A stretch of DNA of 64,000 nt from Streptomyces sclerotialus (lineage in GTDB: Bacteria; Actinomycetota; Actinomycetes; Streptomycetales; Streptomycetaceae). Both the position numbers and the translations under genes were made by a program. The stretch lies in the NCBI GenBank assembly GCA_000719105.1, contig JODX01000021.1, positions 160,729 to 224,728 of the forward strand, in the 5' to 3' direction. Positions 38,324 through 47,284 of the stretch are shown piece after piece; the stretch's first letter is position 1, and every line of letters begins with the position of its first letter. The notes beneath the pieces are model-generated. The model was not told the DNA's origin and ran no database searches. It was given only the letters and a program-made list of their open reading frames with translations.

Positions 38324-39796
38324 ATGACGTCTCCAGCACTCCAGCAGCCGCGCGACCCTCGGGAGGGGCACGTGCTTGAGTCGGTGCACCAGACGGAATG
38401 CGCAGAGTCCGCCGAATACGCGAAGTCCGCCGAATCCGCCGAGGAGGCGGACGTCGTGGTCGTGGGAGCCGGGGTCGCCGGTCTCGCGGCCGCCCATCAT
38501 CTGGCGAGATCGGGGCTGTCCGTAGCGGTACTGGAGGCCGCGCCGGCGGTCGGCGGGCGGATGGGCACGGAGAAGGTCGACGGCTTCCGGCTCGACCGGA
38601 CGGCCCCGCTGCTCCTCACCTCGTACCCGGAGCTCCGCCGTGTCCCCGCCCTCGCCCCCGTGGTCCTGCGGCCGTTCTCGTCCGAAGTCCTGCTGCACGC
38701 GGACGGCCGGCTGCACTCCGGCCCCGCCGCCCCCGCACACGCCCGGAGCGCACGCGGCGCCCTCACGGCCGTACGCGCCTTCGCAGGCGTCCCCCGGCTG
38801 CCCCGCGTACAGGGCGCCGCCCGGGCGCCGCGCCCCGGCCCCCTCGGCACACCCGCGGACCAGTCCCGGCTGGCCGTCTCGCTGGCCCGGCTGGCCGCCA
38901 CCCCGCCCGAACGCCTCCTCGCCCGCCCGGAACTCCCCACCGCGCAGGCCCTCCTGAGCCGCGGCTTCCCGGCGCGCTCCGTCGACGGGCTGCTGCGCCC
39001 CCTGCTCACCGCCCTGCTCGGCGACCCCGCGCTCCAGACCTCCAGCCGCTCGGCCGACCTGGCCCTGCGCTCCTTCGCGACGGGCCGTTTCTGCCTGCCG
39101 GAGGGCGGCGCGGACAGCGTCCCCGACCTCCTCGCGGCCGCGCTCCCGCCCGGCACGGTACGGACCGGCGTGCGCGTCCTCTCCGTCGGCACCACCTCGG
39201 TGACCACCGCCGAGCACGGCGTGCTCGGCTGCCGCGCCGTGCTGCTGGCCACCGGTGCCCGCGCCGCCGCCGAACTGCTCCCCGGCCTGCGCGTGCCCGG
39301 CTTCCACCCGGTGACGGTCCTGCACCACACCACGGACGAACTGCCGCCCCGGCTCCGCGAGCCCGCGCTGGTCCTGGACGCCGACCGCAGCGGGCCGGTG
39401 TCGCACACGGCGGTCATCAGCCAGGTCGACCCCTCCCGTGCCCCCGCCGGCCGGGCACTGATCTCGTCGACCGTGCTGGGCACGCCGCCGGCCCCGGCGC
39501 ACCTGGACGCCACGGTCCGCGCCCAGCTGGCCCGCCTGTACGGCACGCCGACGGCCCGCTGGGAGCTCCTCGCCGTCCACCACGACGCCGAGGCGGTCCC
39601 GGCGATGCCCCCGCCGCACGACCCGCACCGCCCGGTGCGACTGCTGGCGGGCCTGTACGTCTGCGGGGACCACCGCGACTCGGGCACCGTCCAGGGCGCC
39701 CTGCACTCGGCCCGGCGTGCCGCCCACGCCGTCCTCACGGACCTGGACGTCCGGGCCGCCCCGCCGGAGGAGGAGTGTCTCGGGACGGCGGCCTGA
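38324..39796 (+). CDS. FAD-dependent amine oxidase/protoporphyrinogen oxidase-like protein
   Basis: 490 aa. The N-terminal 40 residues contain a repeated ECAESAEYAKSAESAEE tract. The dinucleotide motif VVVGAGVAGLAAAHHLARSG ends in VLEAAPAVGGRMGTEKVDGF. The C-terminal FAD motif LLAGLYVCGDHRDSGTVQGALHSARRAA is that of flavin amine oxidases and carotenoid/protoporphyrinogen-type oxidases. Substrate not predictable. An initiation site after the repeat tract cannot be excluded. Confidence 0.88.
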   Translation: MTSPALQQPRDPREGHVLESVHQTECAESAEYAKSAESAEEADVVVVGAGVAGLAAAHHLARSGLSVAVLEAAPAVGGRMGTEKVDGFRLDRTAPLLLTSYPELRRVPALAPVVLRPFSSEVLLHADGRLHSGPAAPAHARSARGALTAVRAFAGVPRLPRVQGAARAPRPGPLGTPADQSRLAVSLARLAATPPERLLARPELPTAQALLSRGFPARSVDGLLRPLLTALLGDPALQTSSRSADLALRSFATGRFCLPEGGADSVPDLLAAALPPGTVRTGVRVLSVGTTSVTTAEHGVLGCRAVLLATGARAAAELLPGLRVPGFHPVTVLHHTTDELPPRLREPALVLDADRSGPVSHTAVISQVDPSRAPAGRALISSTVLGTPPAPAHLDATVRAQLARLYGTPTARWELLAVHHDAEAVPAMPPPHDPHRPVRLLAGLYVCGDHRDSGTVQGALHSARRAAHAVLTDLDVRAAPPEEECLGTAA

Positions 39797-39822
39797 GCAC
39801 GCTCGCGCACGGGCACACGAGA

Positions 39823-39865
39823 GGGGGCGCCCGGCCGACCGTGTCCCCGGTCGCCGGACGCCCCC
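39823..39865. terminator. Bidirectional hairpin between convergent genes
   Basis: GGGGGCGCCCGGCCGACC (39823-39840) pairs with 39849-39865 with one mismatch and one bulge. It lies between the FAD oxidoreductase stop and the regulator stop. Confidence 0.65.
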
Positions 39866-39884
39866 GGTCCTTCGGTCCGCCCGG

Positions 39885-41366
39885 CTACCCGAGCGCCGCC
39901 ACCCGGTCGCGGTACGTGCGCACGGGCGCCGCGTCCCGGTACGGCTCCAGCCTGCGCTCGAAGTCGCGTACGTACTCGATCGCGCGCACCGACCGCATCT
40001 CCGTCGCCTGCGCCGCGGCCTCCGCGCCGAGCTGGCAGGCCTGGTCGAGTTCGCCGAGCCCGAGCCGGGCGGAGGCGAGGACGACCCGGCAGAACAGGCG
40101 GCTGCGGGCGTAGGCGGCCGGACGCAGCTGCAGCGAGCGCTCGGCGTGCTGGGCCGCGGCCCGGTACTGCTGGAGGTCGCGGTGGCAGTGCCCGAACTCG
40201 TCGGCGAGCTGTGCCTCGTCGAAGAACCGCGCCCAGTGCGGCACGTCGTCCTCCGTCCGGGCCGACTCCAGCGCGCGCTCGGCCCGGACGAGGGCGGCGG
40301 TGCAGGCGCGCACCTCGCTGAGCACGCCGTGCCCGCGGGCCTCGACGGCGTGCAGCAGCGCCTGCACCGCGGGCGGCGCGGACGTCCCCACGCCCTGCTG
40401 CGCCACGCGCGCGAGCTGTACGGCCTCGCGTCCGTGCCCGAGGTAGACGGCCTGCCGGCTCATCGTGACGAGGACGTAGGAGCCGTACATCCGGTCCCCG
40501 GCCGCCTGGGCGAGCCGCAGTGCCTGCACGAAGTACCGCTGGGCGAGCCCGTGGGCGGCGATGTCGTACGAGGTCCAGCCGGCCAGCCGGGTGAGGTCCG
40601 CGGCGGCGCCGAACAGCCGGCGGCCGGTCTGCTCGCCGTACGTGCCGCGGAGCATCGGCTCGGCCTCGTGCTCCAGATAGCGCACGAGGGCCTGGCGGGC
40701 GTGGCCGCCGCCGTAGGCGTGGTCGAGCGCCCGGAAGAGCTCGCCCACGGACCGCAGCGCGGCGATGTCACCGCCGGTGACCCGCTGGCCGGGGCCGCGC
40801 TCGGTCTGGCTGCGCTGCCGGGGCGGGGGGACCGTCGCCTGGACGAGCGCGGCCGGGGACTTGGGGGGCGCGGGGCGGCCCTGGGCCGGGATGCGGGCGG
40901 GGCCCGGGTCGCCCCGGCTCACCCGGTCGTCGGCGCGGCCGATCAGCCAGTCCCGGCTGGGGACGACGAGTCCCGCCGGGGTGAACGCGATCTTGCGGAG
41001 CTCGGCGTGGCTGCCGGAGTCCTTGCGCCACAGGCCGCTGACGATGTCGACGGCCTCCTCAGGGGACGCGGCGAACTCCAGGCCCGCGTAGACGGGCGCG
41101 CAGGCGTCCAGCCCGAGGTCCTGTGCGGTGAGCCGGCGGCCGAGCCGTCGGGTGAACACCTCGGCGATGAGCGCGGGCGTCGTGCCCCGGGGCTGCTGGC
41201 CGCGGAGCCAGCGGGTGACCGATGTCTTGTCGTATCTCAGATCCAGTCCGTGTTCGAGACCGAGCTGGTCCACACGACGCGCTAGCCCCGCGTTGGAGAA
41301 CCCCGCTTCTGCGATCAGTGCGGCGAGCTGACGGTTGGGAGTGCGCTGCGCGGGTCGTTCCGTCAT
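39885..41366 (-). CDS. XRE/NsdA-like TPR regulator
   Basis: 493 aa from ATG 41366 (CAGGAG 13 nt upstream). N-terminal HTH-like region NRQLAALIAEAGFSNAGLARRVDQL...DKTSVTRWLRGQQPRGTTPALIAEV, then a linker with a VVPSRDWLIGRADDR block, and a long TPR-like helical C-terminus. The layout resembles streptomycete NsdA-type regulators of sporulation and antibiotic production as I remember them; identity with NsdA is not claimed. It diverges from lipB over a region with four tandem 10-bp repeats. Confidence 0.85.
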   Translation of the reverse strand: MTERPAQRTPNRQLAALIAEAGFSNAGLARRVDQLGLEHGLDLRYDKTSVTRWLRGQQPRGTTPALIAEVFTRRLGRRLTAQDLGLDACAPVYAGLEFAASPEEAVDIVSGLWRKDSGSHAELRKIAFTPAGLVVPSRDWLIGRADDRVSRGDPGPARIPAQGRPAPPKSPAALVQATVPPPRQRSQTERGPGQRVTGGDIAALRSVGELFRALDHAYGGGHARQALVRYLEHEAEPMLRGTYGEQTGRRLFGAAADLTRLAGWTSYDIAAHGLAQRYFVQALRLAQAAGDRMYGSYVLVTMSRQAVYLGHGREAVQLARVAQQGVGTSAPPAVQALLHAVEARGHGVLSEVRACTAALVRAERALESARTEDDVPHWARFFDEAQLADEFGHCHRDLQQYRAAAQHAERSLQLRPAAYARSRLFCRVVLASARLGLGELDQACQLGAEAAAQATEMRSVRAIEYVRDFERRLEPYRDAAPVRTYRDRVAALG

Positions 41367-41630
41367 CTGCGGTGCGGTCTCCTGACGTTCCGGACTTCGG
41401 CGATTCGGCGAGATACCTGGATTGCCTGTGAGCAGCCCTTTTACCCTCTGAACGGCGCGAATGTAGCGGAGAGTGAGCATCCGATCGCACCTTCCGCCAT
41501 CCATTCATCCGATCGTGTGAGGATTAGCCGCTCAGCTGACGGGATTCGGCCAGGCGTACAGTGGCGTGGGCGCAGGACGCGCCTGACGTACGCAGCCGAT
41601 GGCAGGGGATCCGCCCGATCGCAGGCGGTC

Positions 41631-41670
41631 GGCAGCCAGTCGCAGCCAGTTGCAACCAGTCGCAACCAGT
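41631..41670. repeat. Four tandem 10-bp repeats in the lipB upstream region
   Basis: GGCAGCCAGT, CGCAGCCAGT, TGCAACCAGT, CGCAACCAGT run head to tail at 41631-41670, consensus NGCARCCAGT. The 10-bp period places one unit per helical turn, directly before the lipB ribosome site (GGGAGG, 41677-41682). The rest of the 326-bp gap 41367-41692 shows no gene. Confidence 0.75.
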
Positions 41671-41692
41671 GCTTCCAGGGAGGCGCACAGCG

Positions 41693-42490
41693 GTGAGTGA
41701 GCTCCGGTTCGTCCGCAGGGGGTTCGGTGCCCAGGCCGTCGAGTACCAGGAGGCCTGGGACGAACAGCGCCGGGTGCACGCGGCGCGCTTCGCGGACGAG
41801 ATCCCCGACACCGTGCTGCTGCTGGAGCACCCGCCGGTCTACACCGCCGGCCGCCGGACGGCCGACGAGGAGCGCCCGCTGGACGGGACGCCCGTCGTCG
41901 ACGTGGACCGCGGCGGCAAGATCACCTGGCACGGCCCCGGCCAGCTCGTCGGCTACCCCATCCAGAAGCTCCCGCGCCCGGTGGACGTGGTGGCCCATGT
42001 GCGGCGGCTGGAGGAGGCCCTGATCCGCACGTGCGCGGAGTTCGGCCTGGAGACCACCCGGGTCGAGGGCCGCAGCGGGGTGTGGGTGCTCGGCGACCCG
42101 GTCGAGCAGCGCCCCGCGCTCGGCGGACTCTCCCTGGACTTCGACCCGCGCCTGGCCGACGAGGAGTTCGACCCGCGCCTCAACGGCCCGGAGTACGCCC
42201 CGTCCAACGCCGGGCAGCGCCGCGAGGACCGGAAGATCGCCGCGATCGGCATCCGGGTCGCCAAGGGCGTCACGATGCACGGCTTCGCCCTGAACGTGAA
42301 CCCGGACAACGCCTGGTTCGACCGGATCATCCCGTGCGGCATCCGCGACGCGGGCGTCACGTCCCTCGCCAACGAGCTGGGCCGGGACATCACCATCGAG
42401 GAGGTCCTGCCGGTCGCCGAGCGCCATCTGCGGGACGTCCTGGAGAACGCCGAGCTCAAGCCGCGCGAGATCGAGCGCGCCACGGCGTGA
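41693..42490 (+). CDS. lipB: Octanoyltransferase
   Basis: 265 aa from GTG 41693. LipB moves octanoyl from acyl-carrier protein to lipoyl-domain lysines, the first step of lipoate synthesis. Signature [17 protein letters not shown], the catalytic Lys in [18 protein letters not shown] and Cys in [14 protein letters not shown] are present. The C-terminal half has a short Asp/Arg-rich insertion ([19 protein letters not shown]). lipA follows after 156 bp with hairpins between. Confidence 0.95.
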   Translation: MSELRFVRRGFGAQAVEYQEAWDEQRRVHAARFADEIPDTVLLLEHPPVYTAGRRTADEERPLDGTPVVDVDRGGKITWHGPGQLVGYPIQKLPRPVDVVAHVRRLEEALIRTCAEFGLETTRVEGRSGVWVLGDPVEQRPALGGLSLDFDPRLADEEFDPRLNGPEYAPSNAGQRREDRKIAAIGIRVAKGVTMHGFALNVNPDNAWFDRIIPCGIRDAGVTSLANELGRDITIEEVLPVAERHLRDVLENAELKPREIERATA

Positions 42491-42561
42491 GCCGGGCCGG
42501 GAGCACGCCCCGGGCCGTGGGGAATGTCCCTCACTCACCCGAAGTTCCCTCAAGGGGCGAT

Positions 42562-42620
42562 GGCGGCCGACACCCGGCCGCCCTGCCGCACAATCAACGG
42601 GCGTACGCTGAGATACGCCC
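42562..42620 (+). promoter_or_regulatory. Two hairpins in the lipB-lipA gap
   Basis: GGCGGCCG-ACACC-CGGCCGCC (42562-42582) is a perfect 8-bp stem. GGGCGTA (42599-42605) and TACGCCC (42614-42620) make a 7-bp stem ending 14 nt before the lipA ribosome site (AGGGAG). The first may attenuate read-through from lipB, the second may affect lipA translation (inference). Confidence 0.5.
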
Positions 42621-42646
42621 ACGAATCGAAGTTACAGGGAGCCGAT

Positions 42647-43636
42647 GTGTCCGCAGTCGCACCCGACGGACGCAAGATGCTGCGCCTGGAGGTCCGGAAC
42701 GCCCAGACCCCCATCGAGCGCAAGCCCGAGTGGATCAAGACCCGGGCGAAAATGGGTCCCGAGTACACCAAGATGCAGAACCTCGTGAAGAGCGAGGGTC
42801 TGCACACGGTCTGCCAGGAAGCCGGCTGCCCCAACATCTACGAGTGCTGGGAGGACCGCGAGGCGACCTTCCTCATCGGCGGCGACCAGTGCACCCGGCG
42901 CTGCGACTTCTGCCAGATCGACACCGGCAAGCCCGAGGCGCTCGACCGTGACGAGCCGCGCCGTGTGGGCGAGTCCGTCGTCACGATGGACCTGAACTAC
43001 GCCACGATCACCGGTGTCGCCCGCGACGACCTGCCCGACGGCGGCGCCTGGCTGTACGCCGAGACCGTGCGCCAGATCCACCAGCAGACGGCGGAGCGCG
43101 AGGGCGGCCGGACGAAGGTCGAGCTGCTCGCCCCCGACTTCAACGCCGTCCCGGAGCTTCTGGCGGAGGTCTTCGCCTCCCGCCCCGAGGTCTTCGCGCA
43201 CAACGTCGAGACGGTCCCGCGGATCTTCAAGCGCATCCGCCCCGGCTTCCGCTACGAGCGCTCCCTGAAGGTCATCACGGAGGCCCGCGACTACGGCCTG
43301 GTCACCAAGTCGAACCTGATCCTCGGCATGGGCGAGACCCGTGAGGAGATCAGCGAGGCGCTGCGCCAGCTGCACGAGGCCGGCTGCGAGCTGATCACCA
43401 TCACGCAGTACCTGCGCCCGAGCGTCCGCCACCACCCGGTGGAGCGCTGGGTCAAGCCGCAGGAGTTCGTGGAGCTGAAGGAGGAGGCCGAGGAGATCGG
43501 CTTCTCGGGCGTCATGTCGGGCCCGCTGGTGCGCTCCTCGTACCGGGCCGGCCGGCTCTACCAGATGGCCGTGGAGCAGCGTCATTCCGCTGCTCCGCAG
43601 CGGGGGAGCGCGTACATCGCTTCGCAGGCCGTCTGA
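42647..43636 (+). CDS. lipA: Lipoyl synthase
   Basis: 329 aa from GTG 42647. A radical-SAM enzyme that inserts two sulfurs into protein-bound octanoyl groups. The auxiliary cluster motif Cys-x4-Cys-x5-Cys ([17 protein letters not shown]) and the radical-SAM Cys-x3-Cys-x2-Cys ([10 protein letters not shown]) are complete, as is the C-terminal RSSYRAG. With LipB it serves the E2 of the aceE/lpd cluster and other lipoyl proteins. Confidence 0.97.
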   Translation: MSAVAPDGRKMLRLEVRNAQTPIERKPEWIKTRAKMGPEYTKMQNLVKSEGLHTVCQEAGCPNIYECWEDREATFLIGGDQCTRRCDFCQIDTGKPEALDRDEPRRVGESVVTMDLNYATITGVARDDLPDGGAWLYAETVRQIHQQTAEREGGRTKVELLAPDFNAVPELLAEVFASRPEVFAHNVETVPRIFKRIRPGFRYERSLKVITEARDYGLVTKSNLILGMGETREEISEALRQLHEAGCELITITQYLRPSVRHHPVERWVKPQEFVELKEEAEEIGFSGVMSGPLVRSSYRAGRLYQMAVEQRHSAAPQRGSAYIASQAV

Positions 43637-43927
43637 GAGCGAAGGCGTACGGCTCCGCACGGCACCGAGTGGCATCGCGTGCCACTTCCCGTGTGTGAAT
43701 CCGGGCACAAGCCGATACCGGGTGGTACTGGCTCATACGACGCGGTCTTGACCGTCCCCGCAGTTGGGGGGCACCGTCGGGGCCGCGTCGGGGTTTGAGC
43801 GCCCCAAATCAAACCTTCATTCGCGTTTGACCGGTCGGTCACGCCCTGGTAACACCAATCAGTGACCCTGGTTTCACAGCTCGTATAAACATGGTCAGAG
43901 CTGCCATCCCGAGGGGGGACCTCCATC
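43637..43927 (+). promoter_or_regulatory. lipA 3' region and promoter of the 67-aa gene, with several palindromes
   Basis: 291 bp without a gene but dense in symmetry: AGTGGCATCGCGTGCCACT (43668-43686, 7-5-7), CGGTC-TT-GACCG (43743-43754), GGTTTGA/TCAAACC (43792-43798/43809-43815) and TGACCG-GT-CGGTCA (43828-43841), the last like a TetR operator. GTGACC (43862-43867) and TATAAA (43884-43889), 16 bp apart, look like a promoter for the next gene. Confidence 0.55.
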
Positions 43928-44131
43928 ATGCAGGCCGCGCCTGTCCGCGCCACAGCAATCCCTTCGTTCACCGATGCACTGCGTGCCGTCGAGTCACTGC
44001 TGATGAGCAGCGGCCAGCGCACCGCCCGCCGCAACGCCTGGACCTCCGTGATGGAGGACCGCCGCCGGGCCAAGGACCGGGTCGAAACGCAGCGCGTCCT
44101 CGACGCGGCCGTCGCCTCACGCCTGCCGTAG
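43928..44131 (+). CDS. Small basic protein (67 aa)
   Basis: 67 aa with a strong GAGGGGGGA ribosome site before ATG 43928. The C-terminal half is helical and basic (ARRNAWTSVMEDRRRAKDRVETQRVL). No known domain; probably soluble. The elaborate upstream region suggests controlled expression, though no regulator is assigned. Confidence 0.7.
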   Translation: MQAAPVRATAIPSFTDALRAVESLLMSSGQRTARRNAWTSVMEDRRRAKDRVETQRVLDAAVASRLP

Positions 44132-44200
44132 CCGTCTCGCTCCCCGCCCCACCGGACACCGCCGTCGTCCCCGCTCCCCCGGCCACGTAGACTTCGTGGC

Positions 44201-44902
44201 ATGGCGAGGAAGGACAACGCAGCGGACGCTGCGAACCCCGGGCGACTCAAGCAGATCGCCCTGACTTACAAGATGACCCGCAAGGCCGACAAAAAGATCG
44301 GTCTTGTACTCGCGGCTGTCGCAATCTGCATCTTCGGCGTCTTCCTCGCGATCGGTTTCCTGGTTGGTCATCCGGTCTATCTCGGTATCGCCGGCTTCCT
44401 GTTCGCCTTCCTCGGAACGGCGATCGTCTTCGGGCGCCGGGCCGAGCGGGCCGCCTTCGGGCAGATGGAGGGCCAGCCGGGTGCCGCGGCCGCGGTGCTC
44501 GACAACATCGGCCGCCAGTGGACGACCACGCCGGCGGTTGCGATCAACCGCAGCCAGGACGTGGTGCACCGCGCCGTGGGCCGGGCGGGCATCGTGCTGG
44601 TCGCCGAGGGCAACCCCAACCGGGTGAAGAGCCTGCTGGCCGCCGAGAAGAAGAAGATGGCCCGCATCGTGGCGGACGTGCCGGTGCACGACCTGGTCGT
44701 AGGAACCGACGAGGGCCAGGTGCCGCTGAAGAAGCTGCGCACGACGATGCTCAAGCTCCCCCGCGTCCTGTCGGGCCCGCAGGTCACGGTCACCAACGAC
44801 CGGCTGCGCGCGATGGGCGACTTGATGAGCAACATGCCGCTACCGAAGGGTCCGATGCCCAAGGGGATGCGGATGCCGCGGGGTGGCCCGAAGATGCGGT
44901 GA
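44201..44902 (+). CDS. DUF4191 membrane protein
   Basis: 233 aa. N-terminal MARKDNAADAANPGRLKQIALTYKMTRK, two TM helices (about 32-52 and 57-77), then a cytoplasmic beta-rich domain (VLDNIGRQWTTTPAVAINRSQDVVHRAVGRAGIVLVAEG) and a Met/Pro/Lys-rich tail (LPKGPMPKGMRMPRGG). This is the DUF4191 architecture common in actinobacteria. Function unknown. It precedes the RDD-glnA locus. Confidence 0.92.
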   Translation: MARKDNAADAANPGRLKQIALTYKMTRKADKKIGLVLAAVAICIFGVFLAIGFLVGHPVYLGIAGFLFAFLGTAIVFGRRAERAAFGQMEGQPGAAAAVLDNIGRQWTTTPAVAINRSQDVVHRAVGRAGIVLVAEGNPNRVKSLLAAEKKKMARIVADVPVHDLVVGTDEGQVPLKKLRTTMLKLPRVLSGPQVTVTNDRLRAMGDLMSNMPLPKGPMPKGMRMPRGGPKMR

Positions 44903-45011
44903 CGCTGCCGCCGGGCTGTGCGGTCGTACGTCGGCGGGGGGGGCGGGGCCCCCTTTAGTCCGGCTCGCCGGACGTGTCCCGCTCAGGCGGACGGGGAGCC
45001 GGAGCCCCCGG

Positions 45012-45479
45012 TCAGATGCGTACTTCCACCGTGCGTGCGAGGCGGTCGTGGAGGCCGCGGCCGTCGCGGTCCCAGACGAGGGCCGGGATGGCCAGGCACA
45101 GCAGGACCGTACGGAGCAGCACGCGCAGCGGGGCGACCGTGCCGGTGCCCTCGGCGACCACCTTGAGGCCGAAGAGGCGCTTGCCCGGGGTGAAGCCGAG
45201 CGTGCCGACGGTGAGGACGTGGAGTACGAAGAAGATGAGCAGGGCCCAGTTGCCGGTCGCCTGCCCGTAGCCGTCCGTGATCAAACCGTATGCGATCAAG
45301 AGGCACAGGGCCCAGTCCACGGCGAGGGCGCCGAGACGCCGGCCGGGGCGGGCGACCGAGCCGGGCCCGGACTCCGGCAGCCCCAGCTGCTCACCGCGGT
45401 AGCCGAAGTCGACGCCCGCATCCTCGGCGGCCGCGCGCGGGCCGGAGAGCCACGATCCGATTGCTTGCCTCTTGTCCAC
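45012..45479 (-). CDS. RDD-family membrane protein
   Basis: 155 aa from GTG 45479. A cytoplasmic N-tail, then RPGRRLGALAVDWALCLLIAYGL with the family Arg/Asp, a second helix, and GFTPGKRLFGLKVV followed by LLRTVLLCLAIPALVWDRDGRGLHDRLARTVEV. Three TM helices. RDD proteins are diverse; some act as transporters. It diverges from glnA over 197 bp that hold the GlnR box. Confidence 0.9.
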   Translation of the reverse strand: MDKRQAIGSWLSGPRAAAEDAGVDFGYRGEQLGLPESGPGSVARPGRRLGALAVDWALCLLIAYGLITDGYGQATGNWALLIFFVLHVLTVGTLGFTPGKRLFGLKVVAEGTGTVAPLRVLLRTVLLCLAIPALVWDRDGRGLHDRLARTVEVRI

Positions 45480-45541
45480 CCGTCCACGGTACTGCGCGGG
45501 TGGTCGGAGGCCGGTAGGCGGGTCGGCAGGACGCGCGCTGG

Positions 45542-45579
45542 TTAACTTGGGCGAAACAAATGGGTCACGCCCGAGAAAT
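45542..45579 (+). promoter_or_regulatory. GlnR box of glnA
   Basis: TTAAC (45542-45546), GAAAC (45553-45557), GTCAC (45564-45568) and GAAAT (45575-45579) stand with exactly 6 bp between units, the a1-b1-a2-b2 layout of actinobacterial GlnR sites (gTnAc-n6-GaAAc repeated). It lies about 98-135 bp before the glnA start. GlnR activates glnA in nitrogen limitation (established for Streptomyces). Confidence 0.88.
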
Positions 45580-45676
45580 CACCCCTCCCTATGGTCGGGA
45601 CCAGCGTGTGCCACCGCACTGGCCGCACGAACGAACTACCACCCCGGCACGGACGGCCGGGAGTAGGAGGAGCTGG

Positions 45677-47086
45677 ATGTTCCAGAACGCCGACGAGGCC
45701 AAGAAGTTCATCGCGGACGAGGACGTCAAGTTCATCGACGTCCGGTTCTGCGACCTGCCGGGTGTGATGCAGCACTTCACGGTGCCGGCGGCGACCTTCG
45801 ACCCGGCCGAGGAGCTGGCGTTCGACGGTTCCTCCATCCGCGGCTTCCAGGCCATCCACGAGTCCGACATGGCGCTCCGCGCCGACCTCTCCACCGCGCG
45901 CGTCGACCCCTTCCGCCGCGACAAGACGGTCAACATCAACTTCTTCATCCACGACCCGATCACGGGCGAGCAGTACTCCCGTGACCCGCGCAACGTGGCG
46001 AAGAAGGCCGAGGACTACCTCGCCTCCACCGGCATCGCCGACACCGCGTTCTTCGGTCCCGAGGCCGAGTTCTACGTCTTCGACAGCGTGCGCTTCAAGA
46101 CCGCCGAGAACGAGTCGTACTACCACATCGACTCCGAGGCGGGCGCCTGGAACACCGGTGCGCTGGAGGACAACCGCGGCTACAAGGTCCGCTACAAGGG
46201 CGGTTACTTCCCGGCCCCGCCGGTCGACCACTTCGCCGACCTGCGCGCCGAGATCTCCCTGGAGCTGGAGCGGTCCGGTCTGCAGATCGAGCGCCAGCAC
46301 CACGAGGTGGGCACCGCCGGCCAGGCCGAGATCAACTACAAGTTCAACACGCTGCTCGCCGCCGCCGACGACCTCCAGCTCTTCAAGTACATCGTGAAGA
46401 ACGTCGCCTGGCGCAACGGCAAGACCGCGACCTTCATGCCGAAGCCGATCTTCGGTGACAACGGCTCGGGCATGCACGTCCACCAGTCCCTGTGGAGCAA
46501 CGGCGACCCGCTGTTCTACGACGAGGCCGGTTACGCGGGCCTGTCGGACACCGCCCGCTACTACATCGGCGGCATCCTCAAGCACGCCCCGTCGCTGCTG
46601 GCCTTCACCAACCCGACGGTGAACTCCTACCACCGTCTGGTGCCCGGCTTCGAGGCCCCGGTGAACCTGGTGTACTCGCAGCGCAACCGCTCCGCGGCCA
46701 TGCGCATCCCGATCACCGGCTCCAACCCGAAGGCCAAGCGCGTCGAGTTCCGCGCCCCGGACTCCTCCGGCAACCCGTACCTGGCCTTCTCGGCGCTGCT
46801 GCTCGCCGGCCTCGACGGCATCAAGAACAAGATCGAGCCGGCCGAGCCGATCGACAAGGACCTCTACGAGCTGGCTCCCGAGGAGCACGCGGGCGTTCCG
46901 CAGGTCCCGACCTCGCTCGGCGCCGTCCTGGACGCGCTCGAGGCCGACCACGAGTTCCTCCTCCAGGGCGACGTCTTCACGCCCGACCTGATCGAGACGT
47001 GGATCGACTACAAGCGCACCAACGAGATCGCCCCGCTGCAGCTGCGTCCGCACCCGCACGAGTTCGAGCTCTACTTCGACGTGTGA
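45677..47086 (+). CDS. glnA: Glutamine synthetase, type I (beta)
   Basis: 469 aa from ATG 45677 (GTAGGAGGAGC upstream). Makes glutamine from glutamate, ammonia and ATP; dodecameric. Family blocks: [17 protein letters not shown], the metal-site [38 protein letters not shown] and [19 protein letters not shown] near the C-terminus holds the adenylylation Tyr, so control by GlnE is expected. Transcription under GlnR. Confidence 0.98.
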   Translation: MFQNADEAKKFIADEDVKFIDVRFCDLPGVMQHFTVPAATFDPAEELAFDGSSIRGFQAIHESDMALRADLSTARVDPFRRDKTVNINFFIHDPITGEQYSRDPRNVAKKAEDYLASTGIADTAFFGPEAEFYVFDSVRFKTAENESYYHIDSEAGAWNTGALEDNRGYKVRYKGGYFPAPPVDHFADLRAEISLELERSGLQIERQHHEVGTAGQAEINYKFNTLLAAADDLQLFKYIVKNVAWRNGKTATFMPKPIFGDNGSGMHVHQSLWSNGDPLFYDEAGYAGLSDTARYYIGGILKHAPSLLAFTNPTVNSYHRLVPGFEAPVNLVYSQRNRSAAMRIPITGSNPKAKRVEFRAPDSSGNPYLAFSALLLAGLDGIKNKIEPAEPIDKDLYELAPEEHAGVPQVPTSLGAVLDALEADHEFLLQGDVFTPDLIETWIDYKRTNEIAPLQLRPHPHEFELYFDV

Positions 47087-47134
47087 TATCGCCCCAGGTC
47101 AGAGCGGGTAACCGCTCCCCTGGGCCGTCTCTGG

Positions 47135-47178
47135 GCCGTCGGCCGGCTCTCCTGCCTCCAGGAGAGCCGGCCGACGGC
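47135..47178 (+). terminator. glnA terminator, 20-bp perfect stem
   Basis: Arms 47135-47154 and 47159-47178 are exact complements with a 4-nt loop, followed by TTTC. A smaller hairpin GAGCGG-GTAA-CCGCTC precedes it at 47102-47117. It also marks the last clearly chromosomal feature before the integrase. Confidence 0.9.
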
Positions 47179-47284
47179 TTTCACGTCACGTGCCTACCCC
47201 CGCGCGGGCAACCGTTGGTAGGCGACCCGATAGCGGAGCCTGCTCCGCGGCCTGATCCGTCCCCCGGCCCCGTCAACGGCCGTC

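Noticed and set aside
47087..47284. tRNA gene as AICE attachment site
   Set aside because: No cloverleaf or T-arm (GGTTCGA-type) sequence is present; only terminator hairpins are seen.
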